Origin: Brachionus manjavacas
Taxonomy: Eukaryota; Rotifera; Eurotatoria; Ploima; Brachionidae
Direction: 5' to 3'
Assembly: GCA_019054805.1 (NCBI GenBank)
Contig: JAHQIY010000017.1
Coordinates: 868,001 to 932,000, forward strand
Length of the DNA: 64,000 nt
Shown here: in pieces, positions 47,670 to 58,450 of the stretch
Layout: the number at the start of each line of letters is the position of its first letter
How positions within the stretch are numbered: the stretch's first letter is position 1
The notes under the pieces: generated by a model
Database searches by the model: none
What the model saw: the letters and a program-made list of their open reading frames with translations, nothing else
Told to the model about the DNA's origin: nothing
Position numbers and translations under genes: made by a program

Positions 47670-47880
47670 AAGTGGACTTCAGATCCCTACATGTCTCCAA
47701 ATTTAAATCTAATATCTTAAACATTTCACTGCCAATTCAAAATATTTGAGTTATAAATTTAAAATATTTGGAAAGACCTAAAAAAGAATTATTAAAGCCA
47801 TAATGAAAATTTTTTAAAAGTAATAAGCTTTATTCAATTTATTTAAAATTAATGAATGACTGTTTGACACAAAGTCCTGA
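47670..47880 (+). mobile_element. Possible Tc1-like transposase relic
   Basis: The plus strand reads WTSDPYMSPNLNLI, then after a short gap IWKDLKKEL. This matches the family wording W..PYSPDLNPIENIWgeLKr around the third catalytic residue. Only this patch survives; no ends are visible. Confidence 0.35.
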
Positions 47881-48000
47881 TCTATAGCCATGTTGTTCAT
47901 CAAAGAATCTGAAAATTTATCAATTTAATTAAGAAATTTTTTTAACACTACTAAATTTCCTTAAATAATTTTTTTTTCATTTTAGAATAAATCATTTATT

Positions 48001-48053
48001 ATAAAAAGTTAAATGAAGTTTGTACAGTGTACAAACTTCATTTAACTTTTTAT
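48001..48053. repeat. Perfect 53-bp palindrome
   Basis: Two perfect 26-bp inverted arms (48001-48026 ATAAAAAGTTAAATGAAGTT..., and 48028-48053) share a single central base. It is noncoding, lies about 0.7 kb upstream of PSMB5, and could extrude as a cruciform. Confidence 0.9.
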
Positions 48054-48747
48054 TAGATGACATTTTTGAATTTGTTTGAGCATATTTATTTTTTATCTAA
48101 AATTTTTTTTTTTTATAAAAAATAAGATTTACAGTTAAGAAACAAGGTTGATGAGTTAAAAAAAAACAAAAAAAATTTTAAAATTAATAAAAATAATTTT
48201 CGATTATGAATTTTATTAAAAAAATTAATAAATTTTAATCTATAATTTCATTTTAAATCAGATAGATTGGTATATTTCAAGTTTAATTAACAAAAGCTTA
48301 AATTCAAGATTATTTGAAAGCAGCCAAAATTTTTTAATTTTATTTCTGACTTTAAAATTCAGTTTTAAAGATTTTTTGTCACAAAGTAGAATTCAGTCAA
48401 AACTTTTGTTTTTAAAAATTTACCCTAATCAATTCTAATTAAAATTTCAAATTAATAGAATTTATCCAAAAATAAAATAAATTAATTTTATTCTTTGCTT
48501 ATAGCTATCTTCGTAATGAAACATTTGCAAGAAATTTTTTTAAATTTTGTTTAGCATCCTTGACTTGAAGTAGCTTTTACTTAACAAGTATAGCATATTC
48601 AAATGAGACTGAAAAATTGAAAAATCTTACTTTAGTAAAAAAATAATTTCACTCAAAAATTTATTAAATCTAGCCACTTTTGTCACCAAGCATTTATTTA
48701 ATAATTAATATTTTCCTCGAAAAAAATTTAGACTTAATAATTCAAAA

Positions 48748-49646
48748 ATGTTGTCTTTAGTTCAAAGAAATGAGGATGAAGTCTTAAAGGAAACAAGAGC
48801 TATAATAGAAAAGTCATGTATTCCACCTGGAATTAGCAGCATTGAGCTCCCACCATTCAGTGATGTAAGCTTGAAAAAATTATCTCCAAGCTATATTTAA
48901 ATTTTTTAAAGCCTAAAACATTTCTGGCCCAATATAGCAAACCGGATTCGGCTGTAAAGATAAAATTTAACCGCGGTACAACAACTCTAGCCTTCAAATA
49001 CCAAGGAGGTGTTATTGTCGCAGTTGATTCAAGAGCCACAGGCGGTTCTTACATTGCTTCTCAGACTGTTAAGAAAGTTATTGAAATAAATCCTTATTTG
49101 CTGGGTACTATGGCTGGCGGTGCAGCTGACTGCCAATTTTGGGAACGAGTTTTATCCAAACACTGCCGCATTTATGAGCTTAGAAACAAAGAGAGAATTT
49201 CTGTTGCTGGTGCATCGAAAATTTTGGCAAACATGGTCTACTCGTACAAAGACATGGGCCTTTCAATGGGAACTATGATCGCCGGATGGGACAAAAGAGT
49301 ATTCAGGACAATTTTTTTTATTTTTGAGTAAATTTTTAATCAAAAGGGACCTGGTCTTTACTATGTTGGAGATGACGGCACTCGAGTGACCAACAATATT
49401 TTTTCTGTAGGAAGTGGCTCCACTTATGCCTATGGTATTTTGGACAGTGAGTACAAATGGGAGCTGACTGATACCGAAGCTTATGAGCTAGGTCGTAGAG
49501 CTATTTATCACGCTACGCATAGAGATGCCATGTCTGGTGGTATGGTCAGAATTTATCACATGAAGAGCACCGGATGGGTCAAAATATCCGAAGAAGATGT
49601 CACCGATCTGCACTACAAGTACAAAGAAGCCGAAGCAAGACAATGA
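48748..49646 (+). CDS. PSMB5: 20S proteasome subunit beta-5 (chymotrypsin-like)
   Basis: Catalytic subunit of the 20S core cleaving after hydrophobic residues. Exons 48748-48864, 48912-49298 and 49347-49646, with introns of 47 and 48 nt, give 267 residues. Autocatalytic removal of a 61-residue propeptide is expected at RG|TTTLAFK, exposing Thr62 as mature Thr1. In mature numbering Asp17 (VDSRA), Lys33 (SQTVKK), Ala20 and Met45 (LLGTM) are present, as expected for the active site and the beta-5 S1 pocket. The rest follows the family closely ([63 protein letters not shown]). The only local oddity is a Gly at mature position 22, where vertebrates have Ala. PIGS lies about 270 bp downstream on the same strand. 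Confidence 0.97.
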
Positions 49647-49919
49647 AATAATTTTTATTTTATTTTTGTATCTAAACAATCAAATTGATATTTTTAAGTT
49701 CTTTTATTTATTACTTAAACACTTGATATAAATTTTCGGTTTTCGCTATTTCAATAAATATTTAAACTTGACTTTATTTTTTATTTTTGAAAAAAAAAAA
49801 TTTTTTTTATTTTCATTCACCTCAGATTTTGGAAAGAAATTTCTTCTCTATTGAGATTTTTTTTAATAAATTTAGAAAATATTTCAAAGTATTTCAATTT
49901 TTTTTAACTTAGGAAAATA

Positions 49920-51916
49920 ATGAATGAACCTGTGGAAAACGAGATTGAACAGATCAATCTTAAAAATGACGATCAGCAATGTAAATAAAATGTTAAAATT
50001 TTTTCTTTTTAATAATTCATTTTCTAAAGTAAATCAATTGCTGATCATAAATACAATTTATTATATTGTGGTCTTTGTTCTCATCGGTTTGCCAATATGG
50101 ATCCTTACCACTTCGACCTATCGAGCTTCCTTACCTTTTGATTCAATTGACCAGTTAGCCAAAACTCTGAATAGAATTGAGTACAAAATAAACATAGAGA
50201 TTATAAATTTTAATAATGACTTGACCGCGGACAGTTTGAGTAAAGCTGTTTCTGATTTAAATATTCGTCTTGACAAAGATGGCAAAAATGGAATTGAACT
50301 TCAATTTGAGATCAAAAACCGCATGGCAACTGATGAAGAAAAAAAGCTTGTTTTGTCACAAAAAATTGAATTACTCGACCAAGCTGTGTGCACAGACGGT
50401 CTCAATAAGCTTCATGTAATCATTCTTGATGATGACACTGCTGAAAAAATTATTCCAGAAGAACAATACTTGTTTCTAAATTGTTTGTATCTAAATAAAA
50501 ATTTGGCTAAAGGTATTTTATTTCTTGGATTTAAAATATTTGATGATAGTTTTGTCTTTAGATACAGTAGCATTGTCCAAGATTGTGCTGACTGAATTTT
50601 TGCATATTGAAAAAATAAATGAAGAATACAGACTTAAGATGGACGTGGAACGACGCTTACCGTCAAAAAAGGACATTAGGGTGGTCAATTTTGACAATGA
50701 ATATGAAGTGACATTTTCGTTGTTGAATGAAAGACCAGAAATGTATTCCGAATGGAATGTTGATGAATGTATAGAAAAATATTTTTCAAAAATTTCTGAT
50801 AAACTGTCAGATTTTATCAAAATTTCAATCAAGGCTCAAACCCTTCTTTATAGCGACTTTGGATCTTATCCCATTCCTTATTCTAAATTAGAAAATGAAT
50901 CGTTTTATTATCTGAGACAGAGTGATCTGTCGATAATGACCAATTTTATTGAGAGTAGATTGGGAGCTAAAATATCAGACAGCTCAGCTTTGGAGTTTGT
51001 CACCTATTTGCCAAATAAGGAACCTCTTTATATTTCCAAAAATTTGCAAAATAGTAAATTTTATTTTGTTTTATTTTTAAAATTAAATAACAATCCGCCA
51101 TAGTCAAAGATTCCAGATCAGTTTCTTTTATGGTTCCAAGATGGGGTGGCATCTATGTTTATAATCCTAAAGATGAAAATCAATCGGATGAACTGATCAG
51201 AGCCGAGAGCGCAATGAAAACTTTTTTAACTCAATTTATAAGTTTAATTGGAATCGATCTGCACAAGGTAGATTTTTTTAATCTTTAAAATTTTTAAAAA
51301 TTATAAAAAAATCAAAGAGCTCAAAAGTTGTACCAAGATCAGGAATTTACTCTTCAGTAAAAATGATTTTATTTTTATTTTTATTTAAATTTTTTGTAAA
51401 AATTAAAAATTTTTTTAAGGAAATTTTTGGTTATTTATTGATCAAGACTTTAGAAAATCAGCTGAATTCGATTAATACGCTAAATTCGTTGTCTCTCTTG
51501 TTGACAAGGATTAAAAGCATGGTAATTGAAGATGCAATAGCTGAACAGGTGATGAATTATTTAAAAAAAAATAAATAGAATAATTTTTTATAGATTAAAA
51601 CGTCGGTTGAATCAATAGAGCAAAGTCTAAGATTAGCAAAAGATGGTGAGATAAAACAAGCATTTTTTAAAAGTAAAATTGGCTTTTTGTCGTCAGGTAT
51701 GCTTATTCTTAAAAAAGAATATTTTAAAAAAATTCAATTTTTTTGTTACAAGAAAAAGCGTTTTTCGACAAGTCCTTGTTAGAAAAACTCTATTTTCCGG
51801 AAGATCAGCGTTTTGCCATTTACATTCCTCTATTCATTCCAGTTGGAATACCCTTGCTTTTAAGCATGAAATCTGTCATTGGATGGTACAAAAAACAAAA
51901 AATTAAGACTGACTAA
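49920..51916 (+). CDS. PIGS: GPI transamidase subunit PIG-S
   Basis: Subunit of the ER GPI-transamidase complex that attaches GPI anchors to proteins. Exons 49920-49980, 50030-50512, 50562-51053, 51104-51267, 51318-51356, 51420-51548, 51594-51696 and 51753-51916 sum to 1635 nt (544 aa; human 555). The ATG at 49920 is chosen because its frame joins the second exon correctly; the nearby ATG at 49924 does not. An N-terminal membrane helix is followed by the family hallmark [20 protein letters not shown]. Lumenal landmarks are [30 protein letters not shown] and [12 protein letters not shown]. The C-terminus has [20 protein letters not shown], then the second membrane helix [17 protein letters not shown], with a short basic tail. 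All introns are 45-70 nt. Confidence 0.95.
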
Positions 51917-52283
51917 ATGAATTTGTAAAGCATTAATTTTAGCATGAGAGCAAAGTTTAAAATGATTTTTTAGAAATTTATTCATATTTAAAAATAAAAA
52001 TTAATTTTAAGATAAAATAATTTTAAAATAAATTAATCATATAGAGATAAAAATTATAAGAAGGAATATATAACAAATATTTTTAAATTTGTGAACAACT
52101 TTTTTCACTGGTCAATAAAGCATTTTCTGAGAAAATTTTAAAATAAATTCTATTATTCGTTCAATTTTATTTTTTAAATCATCAAATTCTTTATAATAAA
52201 ATGCTTTTTTTTTAATTTAAAAAATTTAAATTATTGTAATCTATAAAAAATAAATTTGAAAATTTGATACTTTGAATACAGAT

Positions 52284-54287
52284 CAGAGTTGTTTAAAAGT
52301 CACAAGTCTCAAGTCAAGTCCAAGTCAAGACTTTTTTTTTTTTTTTTTCAAAAGTCCCACCAAAGACTTTAAAATTTTTTTTTTTTATCAAAAAGAAAGT
52401 CCAACCAAAGACTTTTTTTTTTTTCTAAAATAAACGGGCTGCCTAAAAAAAGCTAAAAAAATTAAAATTTAAGTCAATTTTATATATTTATATTTAAAAA
52501 AAAATTAATTTAAAAAAAAAAAAAAAAATTTATTTAAAGATTTAAAAAGAAAAAAATTTAATTTAAAAATAAAAAAATAAATATTAATAAGTGAAAAAAA
52601 TTTTTATTTAAAAATTAAAAAGAAAAGTTATTTAATTTAAATATGTTATTAAAAGACACAAACCAAAGCTTAAATCTTTACACATATCAAATCGAAAGAA
52701 AAATCAATTAACTTGAAAAAAAAAAAATTTAAGTTATTGACTTGACTTAAGACTTGTGGCTTCAAATAAGTCTGGTCGTAATTGATGAAATAACTGATGA
52801 AAATTCGGCATAGAACTCAATCGGAACTTTTGGCAGGTTAATTTTTTTGGCAGCTGCCAACGGGTAAAAATTGGCGACTATTTCAAATTGATGGTTATCA
52901 AGTCTGTCAGAGGTTTCTGTAATTTCTCTTGCTTCATTGAATATGCCATTCATTAAAATAATCAAACTTATCTTATTGAAAAAAATACAAATTGTTTAAT
53001 TTTTTAGAAAATTTATTAAATCTTACTTTGGCCAGTTAAAATTCGTTGCCAATCTTTGCCGATTCGTAGTTAATTCCATCAGTTATTTTTAAATTATTCT
53101 CAAAAATTATCCGCACCAAGTCATAGCTTTCTCTAATTTCACTAATTCCAATATCCTTGAGCATTTTTCTATTCTCATCATTAAAATTTTCAATTATGAG
53201 TTGGAAAAGTTTTTTAAATAAGACGCCATCTGAAAGTTCTTTAAGTCCATTATATGATTCTTGCTCGAGTGTTTTATTAATCTTATTAAATAAATAATAA
53301 AAAAGAATTTTAAATTTAATTATTTCAATTTACTCATGTTAGAATCATTTGAATGATGGAACCGCTGAGCTTTTTCTTTCTGACAGTTGTGCTTCCATCA
53401 GAATTCATCATGTCTGTAAACTGGAAAAAATAAGAATTAAACTTTTTAAAATCAAATGAAAGAAAAAGTTGGATTAAATAATTTCATTAAATTAATATTT
53501 TATTTCAATGCATTCATTTTTTTGAAAAATTTCTCAAGCTTTAAATGTTAGTGTTGAATTAAAAAACAATTCAAAATTTTACAAAAATTAACATAAACAT
53601 TAGTTCGATTTCAAATTTTTTATTTCAAAATAATATTTGATTTTGTTCAATTAAAATTGTTTTCAATAAGAAATATATGTTAAACAAAAATTTTCATAAT
53701 TGATTTTTTTAATTCTGAAAGTTGAATGTTTAAAAAAATAAAAAAATCGATGAAAAATTAAGTCTCTAATTTGCATTAACTAACTATTTGAAAATTTAAA
53801 TATCCCCTTAGGAATGAATTTTTAAAAATGACTAATAATAATCCAGAGTTGTTTAAAAGTCACAAGTCTCAAGTCAAGTCCAAGTCAAGACTTTTTTTTT
53901 TTTTTTTCAAAAGTCCTTCCAAAGACTTTAAAATTTTTTTTTCATAAAAAAGTCTTTTTTTTTTTAATTTTTAAATAAAAATTTTTTTCATTTTTTTCTT
54001 TTTAAATTTTAGAATAAAATTTTTTTTTCTCTTTTTATTTTTAAATAAATTTTTTTTTTTCTTTTTTTTTTTAACTTTGAAATAAAATTTTTTTTTTTTT
54101 TTAAATTAATTTTTTTTTAAATATAAATATATAAAATTGACTTAAATTTTTATTTTTTTACCTTTTTTTAGGCAGCCCGTTTATTTTAGAAAAAAAAAAA
54201 AAAGTCTTTGGTGGGACTTTTGAAAAAAAAAAAAAAAAAATCTTGACTTGGACTTGACTTGAGACTTGTGACTTTTAAACAACTCTG
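52284..54287. mobile_element. 2.0-kb hAT-like composite element with 8-bp target duplication, enclosing gene-like exons
   Basis: The outer ends are CAGAGTTGTTTAAAAGTCAC (52284) and its complement ending 54287. They are flanked by a perfect 8-bp direct repeat ATACAGAT (52276-52283 and 54288-54295). The terminal ~340 bp at each side are long inverted copies of each other, down to shared details such as AAACGGGCTGCC. Inside are a decayed right-type end at about 52738-52776, three exon-like blocks on the minus strand (52776-53420), and an extra left-type end at 53844. CAG..CTG termini with 8-bp duplications point to the hAT superfamily, as for the small copy at 55801-56091. No transposase is encoded, so it is non-autonomous. 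Confidence 0.8.
52776..53420 (-). pseudogene. Broken intron-containing gene fragment inside the hAT-like composite
   Basis: Three blocks with intact splice signals: 53334-53420 (FTDMMNSDGSTTVRKKKLSG), 53027-53281 (LEQESYNGLKELSDGVLFKK, LKDIGISEIRESYDLVRIIF) and about 52776-52971 (NEAREITETSDRLDNHQFEI, LAAAKKINLPKVPIEFYAEF). Residue use is clearly protein-like and mostly helical. The first block ends in an in-frame TGA directly at its donor, and the second has a TAA four codons before its donor. The third runs into the transposon end, so the fragment cannot make one protein as spliced. I do not recognise the family. Capture by the element is inferred from the outer target duplication. Confidence 0.5.
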
Positions 54288-54675
54288 ATACAGATTAAAG
54301 TAAAATAAAATTTTTTTGTTTAAATATTGCAATTATAGTTCTAATGAAATTTGTTAATTAAAAATTATCAAAAGATCAATTGATAAAATATTTAGAACAC
54401 ACATTAAATAAACATACATTAAAATACTTAATTTCAAAAAATAAAATATTTGCAAAAAAATTATTTTTTACTCAAACTTGACCAAAATTGATTTTCTGAG
54501 ATCATTTAGATAAAATTATTAAATCAAAAATAATTATTTTCTTATTAATTTTAGGATGTTAACGCTTGAAACATAGTTTTAACAAAAATTACCGTAATTT
54601 TATTAAATCAAAATCATAATAAAATAAAAGTTTGCATGATATTTATAATTCAAAGTTACCAAAAAAAATATTTTG

Positions 54676-55753
54676 GGGTCTTGTCCAATATTTGATCACT
54701 TGATCACCAAAAATGTGATCATTTTAATAATGCTGGTTTTGTGAACAAGACTGATCACCAAATCGATGATCACACAATATGTGATCAGAAATATAAAAAG
54801 TAAAATTAAGGAAAAAACTTTTGTGATCAATGTTTTTATTTATGTGATCAAAGTTTTTATATATGTGATCAAAGACGTAAGATTAAAGTGGCAATATTTA
54901 TAATATATATTGATCATTAAAATATAAAGTTTTCCCATTAAATTTTCTTGATAAAAAGATGTCACATTAATAAAGTTTTATATAGAAAAAAAATTAACAT
55001 GAAATTTGATTGTGTTTTTTAGCAATATGGAGTTTCTCTGTTTAAATTGTGATCAAAGTGGAGAAGAATTGAATCAACTGTCTTTGAAACAGTCAACTCG
55101 GCAGCCCAAGATCGAATGACAGCCAAAATTATACGAATCGGCTTTTTAAACAATGAAAAAAACGAGTCCTCAAAGATTGATTTAAATGTTTTACATGAAC
55201 TACATCGCCATGAAATAATGGCATTCTTGGCATTAGTAGATCTTTTTCTTTGCTTCAAATTCATTACTGTACCAAATTTTTTGCAGAAAGTTTTAGAGCA
55301 TTTCTGATCGTTTTTAATTAAGCCAATCTTAGCTATCTTCTCAAAAAGTTTTAAATCTTCACTTTCAATATTCATTTTTTATTATTTGATTCAAGACATT
55401 CATTCATTTTATATATTACAATTTAAAGCTTAGTAAGCGTAAGAATGATTATATAAAAAAGATTTCAAAACTGAAGCACATATAATTTATATTGCAATAT
55501 TATGTGACATCTTTTTATCAAGAAAAGTTGATGAGAAAATTTTTTATTTTGATGATCAATATATATTATAAGTTTGAGATTCAAGCGTGATCAGTAAATT
55601 TTTTTTAGTGATCGTAGTTTAAATTCTCGTGATCAATCATTTGATCACATATTGTGTGATCATCGATTTGGTGATAATTCTTGTTCACAAAACCAGCATT
55701 ATTAAAATGATCACATTTTTGGTGATCAAGTGATCACATATTGGACAAGACCC
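54676..55753 (-). mobile_element. Merlin-like (IS1016/ISXO2-type) DNA transposon, deletion derivative
   Basis: 1078 bp, beginning GGGTCTTGTCCAATATTTGA and ending with its complement; the inverted ends match over about 110 bp with few differences. A perfect 8-bp target duplication ATATTTTG flanks it (54668-54675 and 55754-55761), the size expected for Merlin. Both ends are studded with TGATCA palindromes, and further inverted blocks lie inside. The minus-strand frame at 55019-55375 encodes 118 residues with a zinc-ribbon-like start (QKCSKTFCKKFG, SWRCSSCKTFKSIFEDSFFS), then IRIILAVIRSWAAELTVSKT. This is the N-terminal part of an ISXO2-like transposase. The DDE domain is absent, so it is non-autonomous. 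Confidence 0.85.
55019..55375 (-). CDS. N-terminal zinc-ribbon part of a Merlin/ISXO2-like transposase
   Basis: A 118-residue open frame inside the Merlin-like element, starting MNIESEDLKLFEKIAKIGLI. Cysteines at CSKTFC and CSSC form the probable metal-binding ribbon. The following FEDSFFSLFKKPIRIILAV helix corresponds to the conserved tgSwfe.s..pl..il segment of ISXO2-like transposases. It ends before the catalytic region. If translated it could only bind DNA or act as a trans-regulator; that last point is inference. Confidence 0.6.
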   Translation of the reverse strand: MNIESEDLKLFEKIAKIGLIKNDQKCSKTFCKKFGTVMNLKQRKRSTNAKNAIISWRCSSCKTFKSIFEDSFFSLFKKPIRIILAVIRSWAAELTVSKTVDSILLHFDHNLNRETPYC

Positions 55754-55800
55754 ATATTTTGCTATCTAATTTATATAAAATAGATCAAATATAAAAAAAT

Positions 55801-56091
55801 CAGAGTTGTTTAAAATTCACAAGTCTAAAGTCGAGTCCAAGTCCGGTCTTTTTTTATTTTTTATTTTTTAAAAAGTCCAAGTTTTTTTTTCCAAAATTGC
55901 AAGAAAATTCCGAAATATGGTAAATCTATATGTATTAGACAACTCAAGAGTATAAATTTTTTGATTTTAAACCTGATCTAGCAAATTAAAAAAAAAAGTA
56001 GACTTTTGTTTAAAAAAATTTTCGGAAGTCCGGACTTGGGATTTTTTTTTAAATTACTTGGACTTTATTTTGAGACTTTTAAACAGCTCTG
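55801..56091. mobile_element. 291-bp hAT-like MITE with 8-bp target duplication
   Basis: Ends are CAGAGTTGTTTAAAATTCAC at the left and GAGACTTTTAAACAGCTCTG at the right. It is flanked on both sides by AAAAAAAT (55793-55800 and 56092-56099). It shares subterminal AAGTCCAAGTCCGG with the copies at 10.7, 52.3-54.3 and 60.9 kb. Noncoding. Confidence 0.85.
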
Positions 56092-56579
56092 AAAAAAATG
56101 TAAAAAAAAAATTAAAAAAATTACTCAAAAAAAATTTAAAGCCTTTTATTTGCATCAACAGTTTTTATCCAAAAAAATTATAAGATAAATTAGTTAAAGA
56201 GTATATTTTACGCGATAAAAATAGTATCCTTTTTAAAAAATCTCAATTAATGTAAATACTCTTTTTCAATAATTTTTGTATTCTCTTTTCATTTTTTTTA
56301 GCTTATTTTCGCTTTATTTTGATTTTTACTTGATTTTATCTATCTTTGTATTCATATTTTATTTGATACAAAGCTTTTGCTCGGTTCAGCAAAATAAAAG
56401 AAATGAATTCTATTGCACTTAATAATTTTTTTAATTAACTGTTTTTATCTTTAAAAACATATTTTTTTTATCACTTTAAAAATGCTATTTTATTTATTAA
56501 AATTAAACTTAAGAGAAAAATAAACAATTTTTATGTTTATAATTTTAATTTACCTCCTTTTTTATTTAATTAACTTTGA
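56092..56579. other. Spacer upstream of the IQ-BTB gene
   Basis: A/T-rich. Near 56360-56395 the stretch AAGCTTTTGCTCGGTTCAGC plus an A-rich tail resembles the LINE 3' ends at 24.9 and 43.3 kb and may be a tiny LINE stub. Confidence 0.4.
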
Positions 56580-57431
56580 ATGAATGTTAATTTTGACCGA
56601 ATCGGGCTTATTTTAAACGGAGCAGCGTTAACCATACAGTGCGCGTGGCGAGCTTATAAATTTCGCAAAGATCTGGCATTGACCATCAAATTAAACCAGC
56701 TTAAAAACGATTTTTCTCACCTTTTAAATCCAAGCACAGACACATTCTACAATTATTTGACAAATAAATGTATAGAAAATAATTTTGCCTATGATGTAAA
56801 AATTTTAATCAACAACGTGACTTTTCGCTGCCACAGTTTGGTCCTTTGGCACAAGAGTGTTTACTTTCGAAATTTATTGACTAAATGGGACAAAAATGGA
56901 AAATACCAATTTCAACTTAACATGTCTGACGATGCCTGGGAAATTATTCAAAGATTTATCTATGGATATGAAATAGCGATCCCGGACCGGCTAGTGGATG
57001 AATTGGGCAGGATATGCCAAGATTTGGAAATAGAAGGTTTATTGAATGAGTTGAATGAGCAAGTGGCCAAAAATTTTATCGGTAACCTTAACAAAAATCA
57101 GAACAATAATTCCAGTTCGAACCCCTCTCTATCTTTGGCCCTATCACTCAATTCAATCAATGACCAAGCATGCAATTTGACTCTGGACAGACCATTCCAA
57201 TTGATCAGCAATAATTACAAGTTTTTCAAATGTATCATCAATTTATACCGCAGGAACAAGTTCTCCTATTCACAAACTTTGCACTATTTGTCCACTAGTT
57301 TTATCGACTATTCCCAAATGAATGATGAACAGCTTAATAAATGCATCCTAATGCTTAAAACTTACTTAAAACTTAGAAATTCTGATCTCATTTTGAATAT
57401 AATCGAAATTTATTTGAATAAAAAAGTTTGA
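56580..57431 (+). CDS. IQ-motif plus BTB-domain protein
   Basis: A single-exon gene of 283 residues. Near the N-terminus LTIQCAWRAYKFRKDL is a good IQ calmodulin-binding motif (IQxxxRxxxxR pattern). From about residue 70 a BTB/POZ fold follows: YDVKILINNVTFRCHSLVLW, then KSVYFRNLLTKWD, FQLNMSDDAWEIIQRFIYGY and RLVDELGRICQDLEIEGLLN. A low-complexity Asn/Ser linker (residues ~170-195) leads to a C-terminal helical half with a BACK-like spacing (KCIINLYRRNKF, HYLSTSFIDYSQM). No Kelch repeats follow. A cullin-3 adaptor role is the usual inference for BTB-BACK proteins. An IQ motif ahead of BTB is uncommon and I cannot name an orthologue. Confidence 0.75.
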   Translation: MNVNFDRIGLILNGAALTIQCAWRAYKFRKDLALTIKLNQLKNDFSHLLNPSTDTFYNYLTNKCIENNFAYDVKILINNVTFRCHSLVLWHKSVYFRNLLTKWDKNGKYQFQLNMSDDAWEIIQRFIYGYEIAIPDRLVDELGRICQDLEIEGLLNELNEQVAKNFIGNLNKNQNNNSSSNPSLSLALSLNSINDQACNLTLDRPFQLISNNYKFFKCIINLYRRNKFSYSQTLHYLSTSFIDYSQMNDEQLNKCILMLKTYLKLRNSDLILNIIEIYLNKKV

Positions 57432-58450
57432 TTTGAATCTAATTTATTTTTTTTTAAAGTTTAAAAAATATATGGATTAAAAAAAGCTAAAATAAATATT
57501 TGAAGTGATTTTAGAAAATAATTAATTTTTAATTCCTTTTGTTTAAATTAAAATTTCCGCTCTATAATCATCGTAATTAAAATCCAACACAAATTTTAAC
57601 TAAATAAATTTTAAATAAATGGTTTAAAAAATTAATTTTTTTGATTATCTTTTTCCGAATTAATTTCGTTAGACTCTCAGATAAAGGCACTACCAATATT
57701 TGACTTAAAATAAAATAGAATAATTTCTTTAAAAAATATGTTTTTTTAAAAATATTTATTTTTTGTGAGTGAATGAACTGGTTAGTAGATAAAATGAATT
57801 AAGGGCTTTTTTAAACTAAGGTTAATAGTTTTTAATAATTGTTTGTGTGACCAAAAATCACTCATGGATGGATGGGAAAAAATCCAAGGTTGTCGAGATA
57901 AAGCCTAAATTAATATTGACATTTAATTTTTTCTCGTACGCTAAATTTAAATTTTAAATTTTATTCAATTTAAAGATTTTTTATAAATGCGTTAAGATCG
58001 TTCCTATCTAAATAAGAAAAGATTATAGTTAAAATTTGAATAGAAATTTTAATTAAATTTTTGTTTACCCAAAATCGAATAAACCATCCACTAGACTATT
58101 AATTAGTTTGAACAAAAAAAATCTATAGGAAAACAACTAATCTTTTAGGGGGAATAATAGACTAGAATTAAGGAAAATATCTTTGTAATTTTTGTTTTTT
58201 TTTGATCAATGTTTAGGGTTAATTAAGCAAAAGCTATTTTTGAATGAGAGAATTTAAATCTATCAATATATACCTGGATTATTTTGTTCAACTTGAATGT
58301 CGATTGATATTGTTCAAATAAATCACGTGTATCCAATTCACTTTTTAAAACTATTTCAACATTATAAAATCTTTACTTAAAATAGTCAATTTATAAAATT
58401 AAATAAAAAAATTTAAAAACTTGAAAAAAAAATTTATTTTAGATAAAAAC
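57432..58450. other. Intergenic, nothing recognised
   Basis: A/T-rich. A splice-acceptor-like TTTATTTTAG at 58434-58443 just before the next ATG suggests that the downstream gene has a non-coding first exon somewhere in this interval. Confidence 0.4.

Larger units (their letters stand above)
44741..48747. other. Four-kilobase gene-poor region
   Basis: A/T-rich. It contains an hAT-like relic (45413-45860), a possible Tc1 transposase relic (47670-47880) and a perfect palindrome (48001-48053), listed separately. I see no host gene. Confidence 0.5.

Noticed and set aside
52310-52760. Long A/T homopolymer runs as possible replication or scaffold sites
   Set aside because: Such runs occur throughout the window and here belong to the hAT-like element arms.
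53844-54287. Right half of the composite as a separate complete MITE
   Set aside because: Both ends are present, but its flanks (TAATAATC and ATACAGAT) do not match, while the outer flanks 52276-52283 and 54288-54295 do.
56360-56400. LINE at 56.3 kb
   Set aside because: Only a short 3'-tail-like phrase is present with no coding sequence, so it was mentioned in the spacer only.
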